NCBI RefSeq assembly: GCF_900112495.1
Contig: NZ_FOMA01000003.1
Location: forward strand, 147,510 to 211,509
From: Bacillus sp. OV322
GTDB taxonomy: Bacteria > Bacillota > Bacilli > Bacillales > DSM-1321
DNA: 64,000 bases
Reading direction: 5' to 3'
Part shown: positions 47,211 through 57,021 of the stretch, in pieces
How positions within the stretch are numbered: the stretch's first letter is position 1
How the letters are laid out: the number at the start of each line of letters is the position of its first letter
Position numbers and translations under genes: made by a program
The notes under the pieces: model-generated
The model's input: the letters and a program-made list of their open reading frames with translations, nothing else
The model's database searches: none
Told to the model about the DNA's origin: nothing

Positions 47211-47434
47211 CTTTTTTTTTAAAGATTGTTGTTTTTTAATAAGTTCTGAGAGCCAATCTCATTGTTAAGCCAGGTTGATTGGAGTGTAAGGTGCGAGACT
47301 CCTGTGGGATTAGCGGGAAGGTGAGACCCCGCAAGCATTGCTTGTGAGGCTTCACCGCCCGCCCCACGGAAAGCGAGCATCCTGGAACGGAAATCAACCC
47401 CTTGTTCCATAGCAACAATGTTTGCGAAAACAGC
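47211..47434 (+). repeat. Dispersed repeat, family D, variant core
   Basis: Same ends as the 46750 copy, but the core palindrome is different (GTGGGATTAGCGGGAAGG...CCCCGCAAGC, like the 17131 copy). Ends 107 bases before the likely gluP start. Confidence 0.88.
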
Positions 47435-47541
47435 ATAAAAAACAGGATACTTCCCTGTTTATGTTCATACTGGCATTCCGTAAAGCCTGCATGGCAGGCT
47501 ATTTACTATTTACAGCTGTAAAGAAGAAAGTGGGGAAGGTA

Positions 47542-49086
47542 TTGGGATTTCAAGAGGATTATTTATTTTGGTCCGCGGTTAAAAATCTTTCGTCTCAATA
47601 TAACTATCGGGTTATCACCATCTCTGACAATCATCAGGAAATCTGGCTCGAAAATTCGAAAGAAAAAAATTATCCTGTCATCAGGCTCATGCTCCGTGAT
47701 TTGGACTGGGCAAGCTGGCTGAAAAGGGATATTGAACGGACCGTGCTGAATGGGGAACAAATCAGGAAGAAGCTGTATCATAAGCCACTTAAGGTATTGA
47801 ATATCTATATCACATCACATGTGCCTGTGGATGATTATGACTTTGCAGGTAAACCATTTGTTCACCGTAAAACAGAAGCGGAAACGTTTATATTGAATAT
47901 GGACTCTTTTGGAGATAGATGGAGGCAGCTTGAAGAGCTGACCGGCATGCATCTGGATATCGAGGAATCAAAAATGGCGGCAGCTGAAGAAGATGACATT
48001 TCTTCCATAAAACAGAGTGCTCTGACAGAAGCGGTCAAAAAAGCCAAAGAAGAGCAAATGATATTTGAGCGGGGAAAACCTGTTTTCACTTACATTTTTA
48101 TAGCAATTGGAATTGCTGTCTACTTTTTGATGGAGTGGGCGGGTTCAAGCACCAGGACTGATACACTGATTGATTTTGGTGCCAAGTACTCACCTCTTAT
48201 TCTGCAGGGGGAGTGGTGGCGTTTTTTTACGCCGATGGTTATCCATATCGGAATGATTCACTTGATCATGAATACTATTTCGCTTTATTTTATCGGTCCT
48301 GCTGTTGAGAAAATGTATGGAAGCAGCAGATTTTTGTTCATCTATTTATTAGCTGGGTTCTCTGGGACGCTTGGCAGCTTTTTGCTTAACCCTGCTTTAT
48401 CTGCAGGTGCCAGCGGAGCCATATTTGGTTTGTTTGGTGCTCTTCTTTATTTTGGCATCAGCAACCCAAAACTGTTTTTCAGGACAATGGGGCTTAATGT
48501 TTTCGTTTTAATCATTATCAATCTTGGCTACGGTTTTTCAAATGAAGGCATTGATAATGCAGCACATATCGGCGGTTTGATCGGCGGCTTTTTTGCGGCA
48601 GGCATCGTTCACTTGCCAAAGGATAAGCAGCCGTTTAGGCAGATATTATTTGCCGCGGCAGCTGCAGGGCTGATTTATTTCCTTCTTCAATATGGCTACG
48701 AGCATCAGGAAAGCTCTCCTGAGAATGACATGGCTGCTGTACAGATGGCGGGCGATGAAGTGAAAAAAGGAAATGAAACAGAAGCGAAAAAGCTGCTGGA
48801 AGGCTATGTGAATAGCTACGATGTGGCTCCATATTCCCATTTTATGCTGGGCAATATAAGCTTTGGCAAAGGGAAATATGAAGCAGCAAAGAAAGAATAC
48901 CTCAAAGCGGTACAGCAGAACCCTGATATGTCTGAGGCTTACTATAACCTGGCGCTCAGCTATACAAAATTAAATCAATTTCAGGAAGCAAAAAAAGCTG
49001 CCGGAAATGCAGTTGAAAAGAAGCCTTCGGAAGCTTCCTATAAGAAGCTTGAAGAAAATATCGATCATCTGCTTGATAATTCCTGA
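47542..49086 (+). CDS. gluP: Rhomboid intramembrane serine protease GluP with TPR tail
   Basis: Polytopic membrane protease of about 514 residues. The N-terminal cytoplasmic domain (about 1-175) is followed by a rhomboid core with GEWWRFFTPMVIHIGMIHL, catalytic Ser in AGASGAIFGLFG and catalytic His in AAHIGGLIGG. The C-terminal 120 residues hold tetratricopeptide repeats (SEAYYNLALSYTKLNQFQEA). The TTG at 47542 aligns with the B. subtilis N-terminus; the same frame is open back to 47422 (ATG 47461), but that extension enters repeat-flanking sequence without an SD. Tail overlaps the convergent 49065 gene by 22 bases. Confidence 0.92.
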   Translation: MGFQEDYLFWSAVKNLSSQYNYRVITISDNHQEIWLENSKEKNYPVIRLMLRDLDWASWLKRDIERTVLNGEQIRKKLYHKPLKVLNIYITSHVPVDDYDFAGKPFVHRKTEAETFILNMDSFGDRWRQLEELTGMHLDIEESKMAAAEEDDISSIKQSALTEAVKKAKEEQMIFERGKPVFTYIFIAIGIAVYFLMEWAGSSTRTDTLIDFGAKYSPLILQGEWWRFFTPMVIHIGMIHLIMNTISLYFIGPAVEKMYGSSRFLFIYLLAGFSGTLGSFLLNPALSAGASGAIFGLFGALLYFGISNPKLFFRTMGLNVFVLIIINLGYGFSNEGIDNAAHIGGLIGGFFAAGIVHLPKDKQPFRQILFAAAAAGLIYFLLQYGYEHQESSPENDMAAVQMAGDEVKKGNETEAKKLLEGYVNSYDVAPYSHFMLGNISFGKGKYEAAKKEYLKAVQQNPDMSEAYYNLALSYTKLNQFQEAKKAAGNAVEKKPSEASYKKLEENIDHLLDNS

Positions 49087-49934
49087 CGGAGAAGTACTGG
49101 TGTTCCGTCGGAGGCAGTCAATAAAACAAGCAATTCACTTTTATTTTTAGAAAGAAGCAATTGGGGAATGGTGCTGCCTTCAGGGCTGATAACAGTGCCA
49201 TTCTCTTTTTTTATTCCAAGGGCAATATTTTTATAAATGCCTTCCCACAGCTTGCCGATTATTTCTTCCCGTTTGGAGGAAGGAAAAGCGGAGAAAAAGA
49301 CATTTTTTTGCTGCGGCAGATCGGTTAGGGATAATGTTGTATAGAGATTTTCATTGATATGGAAAGCCTTCAGATTTTGATTCAGGTTTTTTTCTGATTC
49401 AAGGGCTGCGGCCTTATCCAGTATTTCCTTCCACCTGATTTGTTTTGAGGATAATGGTTTTTCAAAATATTGATAGCCTGCTTCTGGAGGCAGTATTATA
49501 TATAGGCTGCTATGGCTCATTTCCTGGGCGCTTCTATAGTCTGACCCCTTATGCACCTCAGCATAATGAAAGGTAATCGCCTGCAATAGGGAGCTATCTT
49601 TTTCCTTCCAGGTGCCCTCCTGATCCAAGGTTTTTTTATTTTGCCTCCATTCCTTTAGCACTCCCTGAAGCCTGCCATTCCGATAAAGCAGGGAAACATC
49701 CTGCCTTATATATGCAGAATGATTTAACTGAGAGGAAGATTTCAGCCGGACAGTGAAGGAGCTTTTTCCGGCTTTTTCAGATAGGAGATGTGTGCCTGCA
49801 TAATCAAAGCTCAGCGAAGGATCGATCGGGAAAAACAGGATCGTTTCCTTTGCCTGCTGGCTATGAAAAAGATAAAGGACTGAAAAAAGCGAAGCCATCA
49901 AGATGAATGCTGCTGTTTTTAGCTGTCTTTTCAT
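49065..49934 (-). CDS. Hypothetical membrane-anchored/secreted protein
   Basis: A 289-residue protein with an N-terminal signal anchor (FILMASLFSVLYLFHS) and a mainly beta/charged extracytoplasmic region, for example PIDPSLSFDYAGTHLLSEKA and SKREEIIGKLWEGIYKNIAL. No known domain recognised. Its 3' end overlaps gluP on the opposite strand by 22 bases. Absent from B. subtilis at this position. The start ATG is preceded by GGAGGATTTCT on the minus strand. Confidence 0.75.
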   Translation of the reverse strand: MKRQLKTAAFILMASLFSVLYLFHSQQAKETILFFPIDPSLSFDYAGTHLLSEKAGKSSFTVRLKSSSQLNHSAYIRQDVSLLYRNGRLQGVLKEWRQNKKTLDQEGTWKEKDSSLLQAITFHYAEVHKGSDYRSAQEMSHSSLYIILPPEAGYQYFEKPLSSKQIRWKEILDKAAALESEKNLNQNLKAFHINENLYTTLSLTDLPQQKNVFFSAFPSSKREEIIGKLWEGIYKNIALGIKKENGTVISPEGSTIPQLLLSKNKSELLVLLTASDGTPVLLRQELSSR

Positions 49935-50038
49935 AGAAATCCTCCGTTTACAAGAGATATTGATATGTATGAAGACAGAGGGACAAGTATGTTGAAATTT
50001 GGATTTTACGCTAAAAAAAGAATATCTGTTATCTGGAC

Positions 50039-50067
50039 TTGTGAGATATGGAGTGTTCCGATATAAT
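50039..50067 (+). promoter_or_regulatory. SigA-type promoter of yqgQ-glcK
   Basis: TTGTGA (50039-50044), a 17-base spacer, TATAAT (50062-50067). Confidence 0.7.
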
Positions 50068-50103
50068 TTTAAGAGGAAATCGCTAGAAGCAAAGAGGGAT
50101 TTT

Positions 50104-50310
50104 ATGAAAACAATTTATGATATTCAGCAGTTTTTAAAAAGGTTTGGCACCTTTATTTATATAGGAGATAGAGTGGCAGAGCTTGAACTGATGGAGACGG
50201 AAATCAGGGAAATTTACCGGTCCCAGATGATGGACACAAAAGATTACCAAATGGCTCTCCTGCTGCTCAGGCAGCAGATCCAGATTGAAAGAGACAAAGA
50301 GAAGCAATAG
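50104..50310 (+). CDS. yqgQ: DUF910 protein YqgQ
   Basis: A 68-residue helical protein, [20 protein letters not shown] then [20 protein letters not shown], the DUF910 pattern. The ATG follows AGAGGGAT and lies 36 bases after the -10. Upstream in-frame codons to 49999 are before the promoter and are excluded. Forms an operon with glcK, as in B. subtilis. Confidence 0.9.
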   Translation: MKTIYDIQQFLKRFGTFIYIGDRVAELELMETEIREIYRSQMMDTKDYQMALLLLRQQIQIERDKEKQ

Positions 50311-50321
50311 GGGTGAAGGAA

Positions 50322-51290
50322 ATGAACAAGTGGATTATGGGGATAGACTTAGGCGGTACGACAATAAAGCTTGCATTTATCAGTGTATATGGTGAAATCG
50401 TTCACAAATGGGAGATTCCTACAGATATATCTGAAAACGGAAAACACATTACAATTGATATTGCCAAAGCGATTGACGATAAGCTCAGTGAACTGGGCGA
50501 GTCTAAGAGTAAAGTTGTTGGAATCGGCATGGGTGCGCCTGGACCTGTAAACTATGTGACAGGCTCCATTTATGAAGCAGTCAATCTCGGCTGGACAGAT
50601 TATCCGCTGAAGGACCTGCTAGAGGTTGAAACTTCCCTGCCGGCTGTGATCGATAATGATGCAAACCTGGCAGCGGTCGGCGAGATGTGGAAGGGTGCCG
50701 GGAAAGGCGCCAAGGACATCGTCTGTGTCACACTGGGAACGGGAGTGGGCGGCGGAGTAATTGCCAATGGCATGCTGATCCACGGAATTTCAGGAGCTGC
50801 AGGCGAGATCGGGCATATTACAGTTGTTCCTGAGGGCGGGGCACCTTGTAATTGCGGCAAAACAGGCTGCCTGGAAACCGTAACTTCCGCAACAGGCATT
50901 GTCCGTCTTGCAGCAGAAGCAATTAAAGTATCAGACGGAACATCTCTGGCAGCAGAAAAAATTAAAAATGGAGAAATCCTTTCATCTAAATTAATTTTCG
51001 ATTGTGCAGAAAAAGGAGATCAGCTTAGCCTTGCGGTGGTGGATAAAGTAGCAGGTTATCTTGGACTGGCTCTTGCTAATGTAGCAAATGTACTGAACCC
51101 TGAAAAAATTGTCATTGGCGGCGGTGTTTCTAAAGCTGGTGAAGTGCTGATCGCGCCTGTAAGAGAAGCGTTCAAGCGCCATGCCTTTACAAGGGTGCGT
51201 GAATCGGCCGAGATCACTACGGCTACCCTTGGCAATGATGCAGGAGTGATTGGTGCTGCCTGGCTCGTCAAAAATGCTTATATTGAATAG
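50322..51290 (+). CDS. glcK: Glucokinase (ROK family)
   Basis: Phosphorylates glucose with ATP at the entry of glycolysis. The N-terminal phosphate-binding motif is [29 protein letters not shown] contains the catalytic Asp; the ROK zinc motif is [18 protein letters not shown] binds nucleotide. 322 residues. The ATG at 50322 follows GGGGTGA; a GTG at 50313 lies within that SD. Confidence 0.95.
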   Translation: MNKWIMGIDLGGTTIKLAFISVYGEIVHKWEIPTDISENGKHITIDIAKAIDDKLSELGESKSKVVGIGMGAPGPVNYVTGSIYEAVNLGWTDYPLKDLLEVETSLPAVIDNDANLAAVGEMWKGAGKGAKDIVCVTLGTGVGGGVIANGMLIHGISGAAGEIGHITVVPEGGAPCNCGKTGCLETVTSATGIVRLAAEAIKVSDGTSLAAEKIKNGEILSSKLIFDCAEKGDQLSLAVVDKVAGYLGLALANVANVLNPEKIVIGGGVSKAGEVLIAPVREAFKRHAFTRVRESAEITTATLGNDAGVIGAAWLVKNAYIE

Positions 51291-51316
51291 AATATAGCTC
51301 CGCTATAAGGAGAAAA

Positions 51317-51361
51317 TAACAAAGAAGCTTTCCGTTAATATGGAAAGCTTCTTTGTTATTG
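51317..51361 (+). terminator. Intrinsic terminator after glcK
   Basis: AACAAAGAAGCTTTCC and GGAAAGCTTCTTTGTT form a sixteen-base stem, followed by ATTGTTT. Confidence 0.85.
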
Positions 51362-51449
51362 TTTATGGCCCTTAGTAAACCTAACCTGGAATCGAAAAAA
51401 AGGCAAGAAGCCTTGTTTCAATACATGTAACAGAAAGGAGGGGGCATCC

Positions 51450-53291
51450 CTGAAGAATCTCATTATGCGCGGTTCATCGTTTTTATGGCTCACTGTTTTC
51501 ACAATGTGGATGAAAACATATATTGCCTATAAAACAAGCTTTAATATCGATATTGACAGTATGATTCAGGAATTCATTTTACTTATTAATCCTTTGAGCT
51601 TTCTGCTGCTTGCTGCCGGTGTGAGTTTCTTTTTAAAAGATAAAAGGAAGAACATGTATCTGCTTCTGATGAATGTGGCCGTGACAGGAATTTTACTGGC
51701 CAATATTGTATTTTATCGTTTTTTTAATGACTTCCTGACACTTCCCGTGTTATTTCAAACAAGCAATATGAGCGATCTTGGCGGCAGTGTTACTGAACTT
51801 GCCGAACCTTGGGACTTACTATATTTTTTGGATATTATATTGTTTTTTGTGATGAAAAAGTACAAAATAACCGCTGTTTTGAAATACCCGGAGGTGACCG
51901 GAAAGAGCTACCTGATTTTTGCATTGTCGATTAGCGCCTTGAATTTAATTCTTGCTGAAACAGAGCGTCCGCAGCTGCTTTCAAGAACATTTGACAGAAA
52001 AATTCTCGTTAAGAACATCGGCACCTATAATTACCATTTATACGATGTTTATCTTCAGTCTAAGTCCTCCGCACAGCGGGCACTTGCAGATGGCAGTGAG
52101 CTGGCTGAAGTCAAAAATTATCTTGATGCAAATAGAAAGAAGGGCAGCCGGGATTTTTTCGGGATTGCGAAAGGAAAAAATGTTATATGCGTTTCAATGG
52201 AGTCCCTGCAAAGCTTTGTGATCAATGAAAAGGCAAAGGGAGAGGAAATCACCCCTTTCCTCAATCAATTCATCAAGGAGAGCTACTATTTCAATAATTT
52301 TTATCACCAGACAGGCCAGGGGAAAACATCTGATTCAGAATTCATCGCAGAAAATTCCCTGTATCCGCTGGGCAGAGGAGCAGTATTTTTTACAAATTCA
52401 CAGAACACTTATAAAGCAGCTCCGTCCATTCTGAACCATAGCGGATATTACACTGCTTCTTTGCATCCTAATAATAAGAGCTTTTGGAATCGCGACATTA
52501 TGTATAAATCTTTAGGCTACCAGCGGTTTTATCATAGCCGGGATTATGTGATCAATGATGCTAATTCTGTCAATTGGGGCCTAAAGGATAAGGAATTCTT
52601 TAAGCAGTCCATACAGCATCTGAAAGGAATGCCGCAGCCTTTTTATGCGAAATTTATCACGCTGACCAATCATTATCCTTTTACACTCGGGAAAGAGGAT
52701 CAATCCATCGGTGATGTCGGGACAGATTCGAAAACCCTTAATCGCTATATCATGTCTGTCCGCTATGCGGATGAAGCTCTTGGCCAGTTTATAACAGACC
52801 TGAAGGCATCCGGACTGTATGATAATTCGCTGATCATATTATACGGTGATCATTATGGGATTTCACAGAATCACCGTGCAGCCATGAAACAGTTTCTTGG
52901 CCGGGAAATCACACCGTATGAGTCCATCCAGCTGCAGAGGGTGCCGCTTTTTATCCGCATACCAGGAAAAGAAGGGAAAATCATGGATGCCATTGCAGGG
53001 CAAATTGATATTCAGCCCACTCTTTTGCACCTTTTGGGAATTGAAACAAATCATAACATCTCATTTGGAAATGACTTGTTTTCACCTGATCATGATGGAA
53101 GGATGGCAATCCTCCGCGACAGCAGTTTCATTACGGACCGCTATGTGTTCACAAAGGATATCTGTTACGACAGAAAGAGCGGTGGTGTTTTAAAGCATGA
53201 TGATTGCATGCTATTTGAAGACAAAGCAAAGCAGGAGCTGCAGTATTCAGACAGGATCATTTACGGTGATCTGCTTCGTTTTGATCAATAG
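51450..53291 (+). CDS. yqgS: LTA synthase family protein YqgS (probable CTG start)
   Basis: Lipoteichoic-acid-synthase-like sulfatase-fold enzyme with N-terminal membrane helices (about five in residues 1-165) and an extracytoplasmic phosphotransferase domain. The catalytic Thr lies in [10 protein letters not shown]; metal-ligand regions include [10 protein letters not shown] and [12 protein letters not shown]. The first ATG (51465) is 20 bases from the SD AAAGGAGGGGG, but a CTG at 51450 is about five bases from it and restores the B. subtilis-like start (M-K-N-L-I). Ends [11 protein letters not shown], shorter than B. subtilis YqgS. Confidence 0.88.
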   Translation: MKNLIMRGSSFLWLTVFTMWMKTYIAYKTSFNIDIDSMIQEFILLINPLSFLLLAAGVSFFLKDKRKNMYLLLMNVAVTGILLANIVFYRFFNDFLTLPVLFQTSNMSDLGGSVTELAEPWDLLYFLDIILFFVMKKYKITAVLKYPEVTGKSYLIFALSISALNLILAETERPQLLSRTFDRKILVKNIGTYNYHLYDVYLQSKSSAQRALADGSELAEVKNYLDANRKKGSRDFFGIAKGKNVICVSMESLQSFVINEKAKGEEITPFLNQFIKESYYFNNFYHQTGQGKTSDSEFIAENSLYPLGRGAVFFTNSQNTYKAAPSILNHSGYYTASLHPNNKSFWNRDIMYKSLGYQRFYHSRDYVINDANSVNWGLKDKEFFKQSIQHLKGMPQPFYAKFITLTNHYPFTLGKEDQSIGDVGTDSKTLNRYIMSVRYADEALGQFITDLKASGLYDNSLIILYGDHYGISQNHRAAMKQFLGREITPYESIQLQRVPLFIRIPGKEGKIMDAIAGQIDIQPTLLHLLGIETNHNISFGNDLFSPDHDGRMAILRDSSFITDRYVFTKDICYDRKSGGVLKHDDCMLFEDKAKQELQYSDRIIYGDLLRFDQ

Positions 53292-53367
53292 CTGCCTGCG
53301 GGGCCTGTTCCATCATTTTTCGCTTTCCGGTTTCATATGTTATTAAGGAAAAGCGGAGGGGATATTC

Positions 53368-54528
53368 ATGAAAATCATGGGAAGGCCAGGCGATGCGTCA
53401 GAGTATTATCAGCTCCTTTTTGGAGTTCCTGCACAATTAATTGAAGATGCCAATCCGGGGCTTGGAGACGGCGGCTCCTCTAGGGGAGGCCTGGTCATTC
53501 CGGGCTATACAGTGAGAAGGACTGCAAGTCAAAGCATGAGGGAGGCAGCAGCCGCCAATCAGCTTTCACTTGATGCGCTGCTGGCTGTGAATGAAGGGAA
53601 AAAAGAAGCTGGCATATACATTCCCGAAAGAATCAGGGAACCTGTAATCATGACCAAAAAACCTTATGTATATGAACATTTGATATCAGATTTAAAAGCA
53701 TTGAAGGAGGTCTATCCTTTTCTTAAAATAAAGGCCATTGGGAAAAGTGTGATGAAGCGTGAAATATTTGAGGTCCGCCTGGGCAGGGGGCCTAAGGTCA
53801 TCCATTATAACGGGGCTTTTCATGCCAACGAATGGATCACATCTGCCCTATTGATGAAGTGGCTGAATGAGTTTCTGCTGTCAATGGCGAATAACAATCC
53901 GCTTTCTGGTTTGCGGTCACTGCCCTTTTATGATGACGTAACAATCTCCATTGTGCCAATGGTAAATCCCGATGGAGTAGAACTCGTCCATAAAGGAGAA
54001 ACCGCAGCACAGGGCAAATTTGATGTAGCTGCCATGAATAACGGAACAGGGGAATATTTGGCATGGAAGTCAAATATCCGGGGGGTTGATTTGAATAATC
54101 AGTTCCCCGCAGGCTGGGATATTGAAAAGGTCCGTAATGCCCCGCAGGCCCCTTCATTCCGTGATTATCCGGGAGATCGCTTCTTAACGGAACCTGAAGC
54201 TGTGGCGATGTGGAAGCTGGCCAAGGAAAGCAGCTTTGACAAGGTTATAGCTTTGCACACCCAGGGAAAGGAGTTTTACTGGGGCTATGAATCGAAAGAA
54301 CCGGAGTACTCTTATTGCATTGCAAGTGAGTTCGAGCGGAAAAGTCCGTATCGCGCCGTTAAATATATTGACAGCCATGGAGGATATAAGGATTGGTTCA
54401 TTCAGGAATTCCGGCAGCCAGGCTTTACACTGGAGCTTGGCTTTGGCATCAATCCGCTTCCGCTTTCACAAATGGAGGAAATATATAGAGATACATTAGG
54501 GATCTTAATGGCAGGATTATATATGTAG
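53368..54528 (+). CDS. yqgT: M14 family peptidase YqgT (gamma-D-glutamyl endopeptidase-like)
   Basis: Zinc carboxypeptidase-fold enzyme expected to cut peptidoglycan peptides. An N-terminal LysM-like region (about 45-92, VIPGYTVRR to GIYIPERI) precedes the M14 domain. Zinc ligands are seen in AFHANEW (His, Glu) and IALHTQG (His), with the catalytic Glu in FTLELGFG. No signal peptide is seen. 386 residues, ATG after GCGGAGGGGAT. Same position as B. subtilis yqgT. Confidence 0.9.
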   Translation: MKIMGRPGDASEYYQLLFGVPAQLIEDANPGLGDGGSSRGGLVIPGYTVRRTASQSMREAAAANQLSLDALLAVNEGKKEAGIYIPERIREPVIMTKKPYVYEHLISDLKALKEVYPFLKIKAIGKSVMKREIFEVRLGRGPKVIHYNGAFHANEWITSALLMKWLNEFLLSMANNNPLSGLRSLPFYDDVTISIVPMVNPDGVELVHKGETAAQGKFDVAAMNNGTGEYLAWKSNIRGVDLNNQFPAGWDIEKVRNAPQAPSFRDYPGDRFLTEPEAVAMWKLAKESSFDKVIALHTQGKEFYWGYESKEPEYSYCIASEFERKSPYRAVKYIDSHGGYKDWFIQEFRQPGFTLELGFGINPLPLSQMEEIYRDTLGILMAGLYM

Positions 54529-54688
54529 GGAAAATGCAATTAATTACGCTGGACCCATTTCAAATGGTGTCTCGATGAAAAAATAGTAAAAAAATCCCGT
54601 ATTTTATTTCAGCAGCTTGAAGATTTTTGTTTTATAATGAAATCTATAAGGTTGCTGGGGGTGTGTTGACATTTCATTATTTTGGTCA

Positions 54689-55831
54689 TTGCTCAACAGG
54701 CGCCGGCAAAAGAAAGGCGCCTTTTTTAACGAAAGCCATAGTGCTGTTATACTGCTCTATTGCTTCATCTTGATCGTATTACTATCAGGATGCATGTTTC
54801 AGGGCAGTCTGGAAGATGATCCCCCGCAGGATACGAAACCTGCTCCAAACATCCCCCTGCAGACCGGCGATTTGAATGCTATTGCTTATGGATGGCTGGA
54901 CTCCCATACGATTCTTTACTCTTCTGGGAAAAAAGGCAATCAAATGCAGGAGCTGCATTCCTGGAATATGAAGACGAACAAAAAACGCGTTTTTTTTCAA
55001 AATGAAGCTTCTATATCGGATGTGAAAATCAGTCCCTCAAAGTCCTTTGTGCTGGTTAAGTTGTCTTCTTCAAAAAAGAAGGCGATCATTGAAATCCTGG
55101 ATCACACAGGAAAATCCGTCTATTCTGCAGCAATTCCCTCTACAGAGCTTACCTATGAATGGAATCCTTACAGTGATGGTGTTTTGTTTATTTCCGGATT
55201 TAATGAAAATTGGACATACAGCAGTTATGCAGCGGACGTCACCCGCAAGAAAATGGACAAGGTTCCTTTTCCGCAGCCATTTGCGCAATGGAGCTCTAAG
55301 GATGAGCTGCTGTATTTGGACTGGGATAAAAAGAATCCCGGGCAGACAGCTCCGTTAATGAAAAGAAATTTTACATCAGGAAAAACCGAAACCGTTATGC
55401 TGGATATAGGCTATTTTAAAAAGTGGAGCAAAGGGCTAATGACCATAGCTGCCAGCAGTGAAAGCCCTGATAAGGCGGATTATATTTTTTATAATAATAA
55501 AGGCAAAGCATTATCCTCCATGTCTATGCCATTGCTCAAAACCTTTTCGGACTGGGTGATTCCCAAGATGGATGTAATCGGGAAAACAACTGAGCTGATC
55601 ACTTTCCGGCCTGAGCGCGGGGGTGATGGCAGCGGGGCAGACAAACATTTCTCTTTGGTCAGTTTCAACTGGAAGACGGGGAAAGAAGAAGAGCTCCTAA
55701 AGCATCAGAGCAACGAGCCTTTGAGCTGTTCGCCAAATGGACAATGGTGTTTATATGGCACCCAATTAGAGAATATAGTCAATATGAAGACGAATAAAAG
55801 CTATAAACTTTTTTCAAGGAAAAGAGGATGA
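54689..55831 (+). CDS. yqgU: YqgU-like lipoprotein, beta-propeller type
   Basis: About 380 residues with a signal region ending in a lipobox (LIVLLSGC), then repeated beta segments (AYGWLDSHTILYSSG, YEWNPYSDGVLFIS, EDLL-type turns) consistent with a WD/NHL-like propeller. Function unknown; same place as B. subtilis yqgU. The start is uncertain: the TTG at 54689 lacks an SD, and the only good G-rich SD (54656-54663) is followed by non-canonical codons. A terminator-like hairpin lies within the first codons. Confidence 0.75.
   Translation: MLNRRRQKKGAFFNESHSAVILLYCFILIVLLSGCMFQGSLEDDPPQDTKPAPNIPLQTGDLNAIAYGWLDSHTILYSSGKKGNQMQELHSWNMKTNKKRVFFQNEASISDVKISPSKSFVLVKLSSSKKKAIIEILDHTGKSVYSAAIPSTELTYEWNPYSDGVLFISGFNENWTYSSYAADVTRKKMDKVPFPQPFAQWSSKDELLYLDWDKKNPGQTAPLMKRNFTSGKTETVMLDIGYFKKWSKGLMTIAASSESPDKADYIFYNNKGKALSSMSMPLLKTFSDWVIPKMDVIGKTTELITFRPERGGDGSGADKHFSLVSFNWKTGKEEELLKHQSNEPLSCSPNGQWCLYGTQLENIVNMKTNKSYKLFSRKRG
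54699..54727 (+). terminator. Terminator-like hairpin inside the 5' end of yqgU
   Basis: GGCGCC (54699-54704) and GGCGCC (54716-54721), both self-complementary, can pair around an eleven-base loop, followed directly by TTTTTT. Looks like an attenuator at the translational start. Confidence 0.6.
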
Positions 55832-55837
55832 ATAAGA

Positions 55838-56146
55838 ATGGCAATTGCAGATGTTACCGTTATACCAGTAGGAATGGAAGGCCCAAGCGTCAGCCAGTAT
55901 GTGGCAGACATTCAGCGCATCTTAAAGAGGCATGAAGAAGAGGGCAAGATAAACTTTCAGCTGACCCCGATGAACACCATCATCGAAGGCAATCTGTCTG
56001 ATATATTCACTGTGATACAGGAAATCCATGAATCTCCGTTTTCTAAGGGAGTTCCCCGTGTCGCAACATCAATCAGAATTGATGAGCGGAGAGATAAACC
56101 ATCCACTATGGAAAGCAAAATGAAAAGCGTAAAAGAAAAGCTATAA
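55838..56146 (+). CDS. yqgV: Thiamine-binding (UPF0045/MTH1187) family protein YqgV
   Basis: A 102-residue ferredoxin-like protein: AIADVTVIPVGMEGPSVSQY, then FQLTPMNTIIEGNLSDIF, matching PF01910. Family members bind thiamine or related ligands; its role in bacilli is unproven. The ATG follows AGAGGATG and lies seven bases after the yqgU stop. Confidence 0.92.
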   Translation: MAIADVTVIPVGMEGPSVSQYVADIQRILKRHEEEGKINFQLTPMNTIIEGNLSDIFTVIQEIHESPFSKGVPRVATSIRIDERRDKPSTMESKMKSVKEKL

Positions 56147-56182
56147 GAAAAGGGGCGGCCATAACCGCCTCTTTTCTTATAG
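56141..56182. terminator. Bidirectional terminator between yqgV and yqgW
   Basis: CTATAAGAAAAGGGGCGG (56141-56158) and its near-perfect complement (56165-56182) make an eighteen-base stem starting inside the yqgV stop region. Confidence 0.85.
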
Positions 56183-56200
56183 CCGAAGAAACTTTCGCTT

Positions 56201-56374
56201 TTAATGCGAAACTGGGAAACCATTATGAATGAGCGTCATGACGGTAAACCAGCCGAAGATTCCTGTGCTGATGACAGCAAACAGAAGACCAAGAATGTTT
56301 TTGCTTTTAAGAGATTTAAAAATGCCTGCTAATGCCAATAGTGAAACAAGACCAAAGATAATAACCAATAGCAT
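56201..56374 (-). CDS. yqgW: DUF2759 small membrane protein YqgW
   Basis: A 57-residue protein with two membrane helices: LLVIIFGLVSLLALAGIF, a basic loop (KSLKSKNI) and LGLLFAVISTGIFGWFTVMT, ending HNGFPVSH. The family is DUF2759, as B. subtilis YqgW. Minus-strand SD AAGGGGG precedes the ATG. Convergent with yqgV. Confidence 0.88.
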   Translation of the reverse strand: MLLVIIFGLVSLLALAGIFKSLKSKNILGLLFAVISTGIFGWFTVMTLIHNGFPVSH

Positions 56375-57021
56375 TTCATTAAGCCCCCTTGCGTTTCATA
56401 ATGAGTCAGAATCCTCTGCGGCACAAGGTTCATTTTGCGCTGTGAGGGAAAGCTGAAGAAAAATATGTAAAGAAGATTGCAATCACTTACATTTTACTGT
56501 TTTTTCTAAAAATTGTCCACATTATTCAAATACGAGTTTGCGCTCATGGCATTAGCCCATAACATCCTGAAAGCAGCCGGCATCCGCTACCTGCTTTATT
56601 TTAGGGACTTATTGGACAGCCCATTGATTTTTGCGTGATCGTTGGAATAAGTCCATGGTTTTTATGCTTTTGAAATTTTTTTATTTGACTAATGAAGAAA
56701 CCGGGTACAAAATGTCTTTTAGGTGCTTAGGATTTAATAAAACATACACAATAAAAGAATCAAATCTATTTATAGGAGGCTGTTTATGAGGACAGTAGAT
56801 AAGTGAATTATTTAGAATATAGGGGTATTGAACTGGAAAACGATTTTTTCAGAGCTATTGTATCCGTGAGAAGGAAGCAATATCGATATGGCAGAAAAAT
56901 TTGATGACTGGCGTACGAATCAATGATAGAAATCTTACTTTAAGAACATTCCTGAGGGTTTCCTTTACCATTCTTAGGAAAAGATAAAAAGAATTCTGTT
57001 TGAAAAGGAGAGAAGAAGAAC
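56375..57021. other. 647-base gap with no clear gene
   Basis: A short frame at 56888-56926 (MAEKFDDWRTNQ) and GGAGGCTGTTTATGAGG near 56780 look like leftovers, but no family is recognised. The conserved Bacillus gene order ends here (yqgX and beyond are not seen). Confidence 0.45.

Noticed and set aside
46750-47434. Insertion sequence or composite transposon formed by two family D copies
   Set aside because: No transposase ORF between or within them and no target-site duplication visible.
56229-56456. 75-codon plus-strand ORF
   Set aside because: Antisense to yqgW, whose minus-strand frame is the conserved DUF2759 sequence with an SD.
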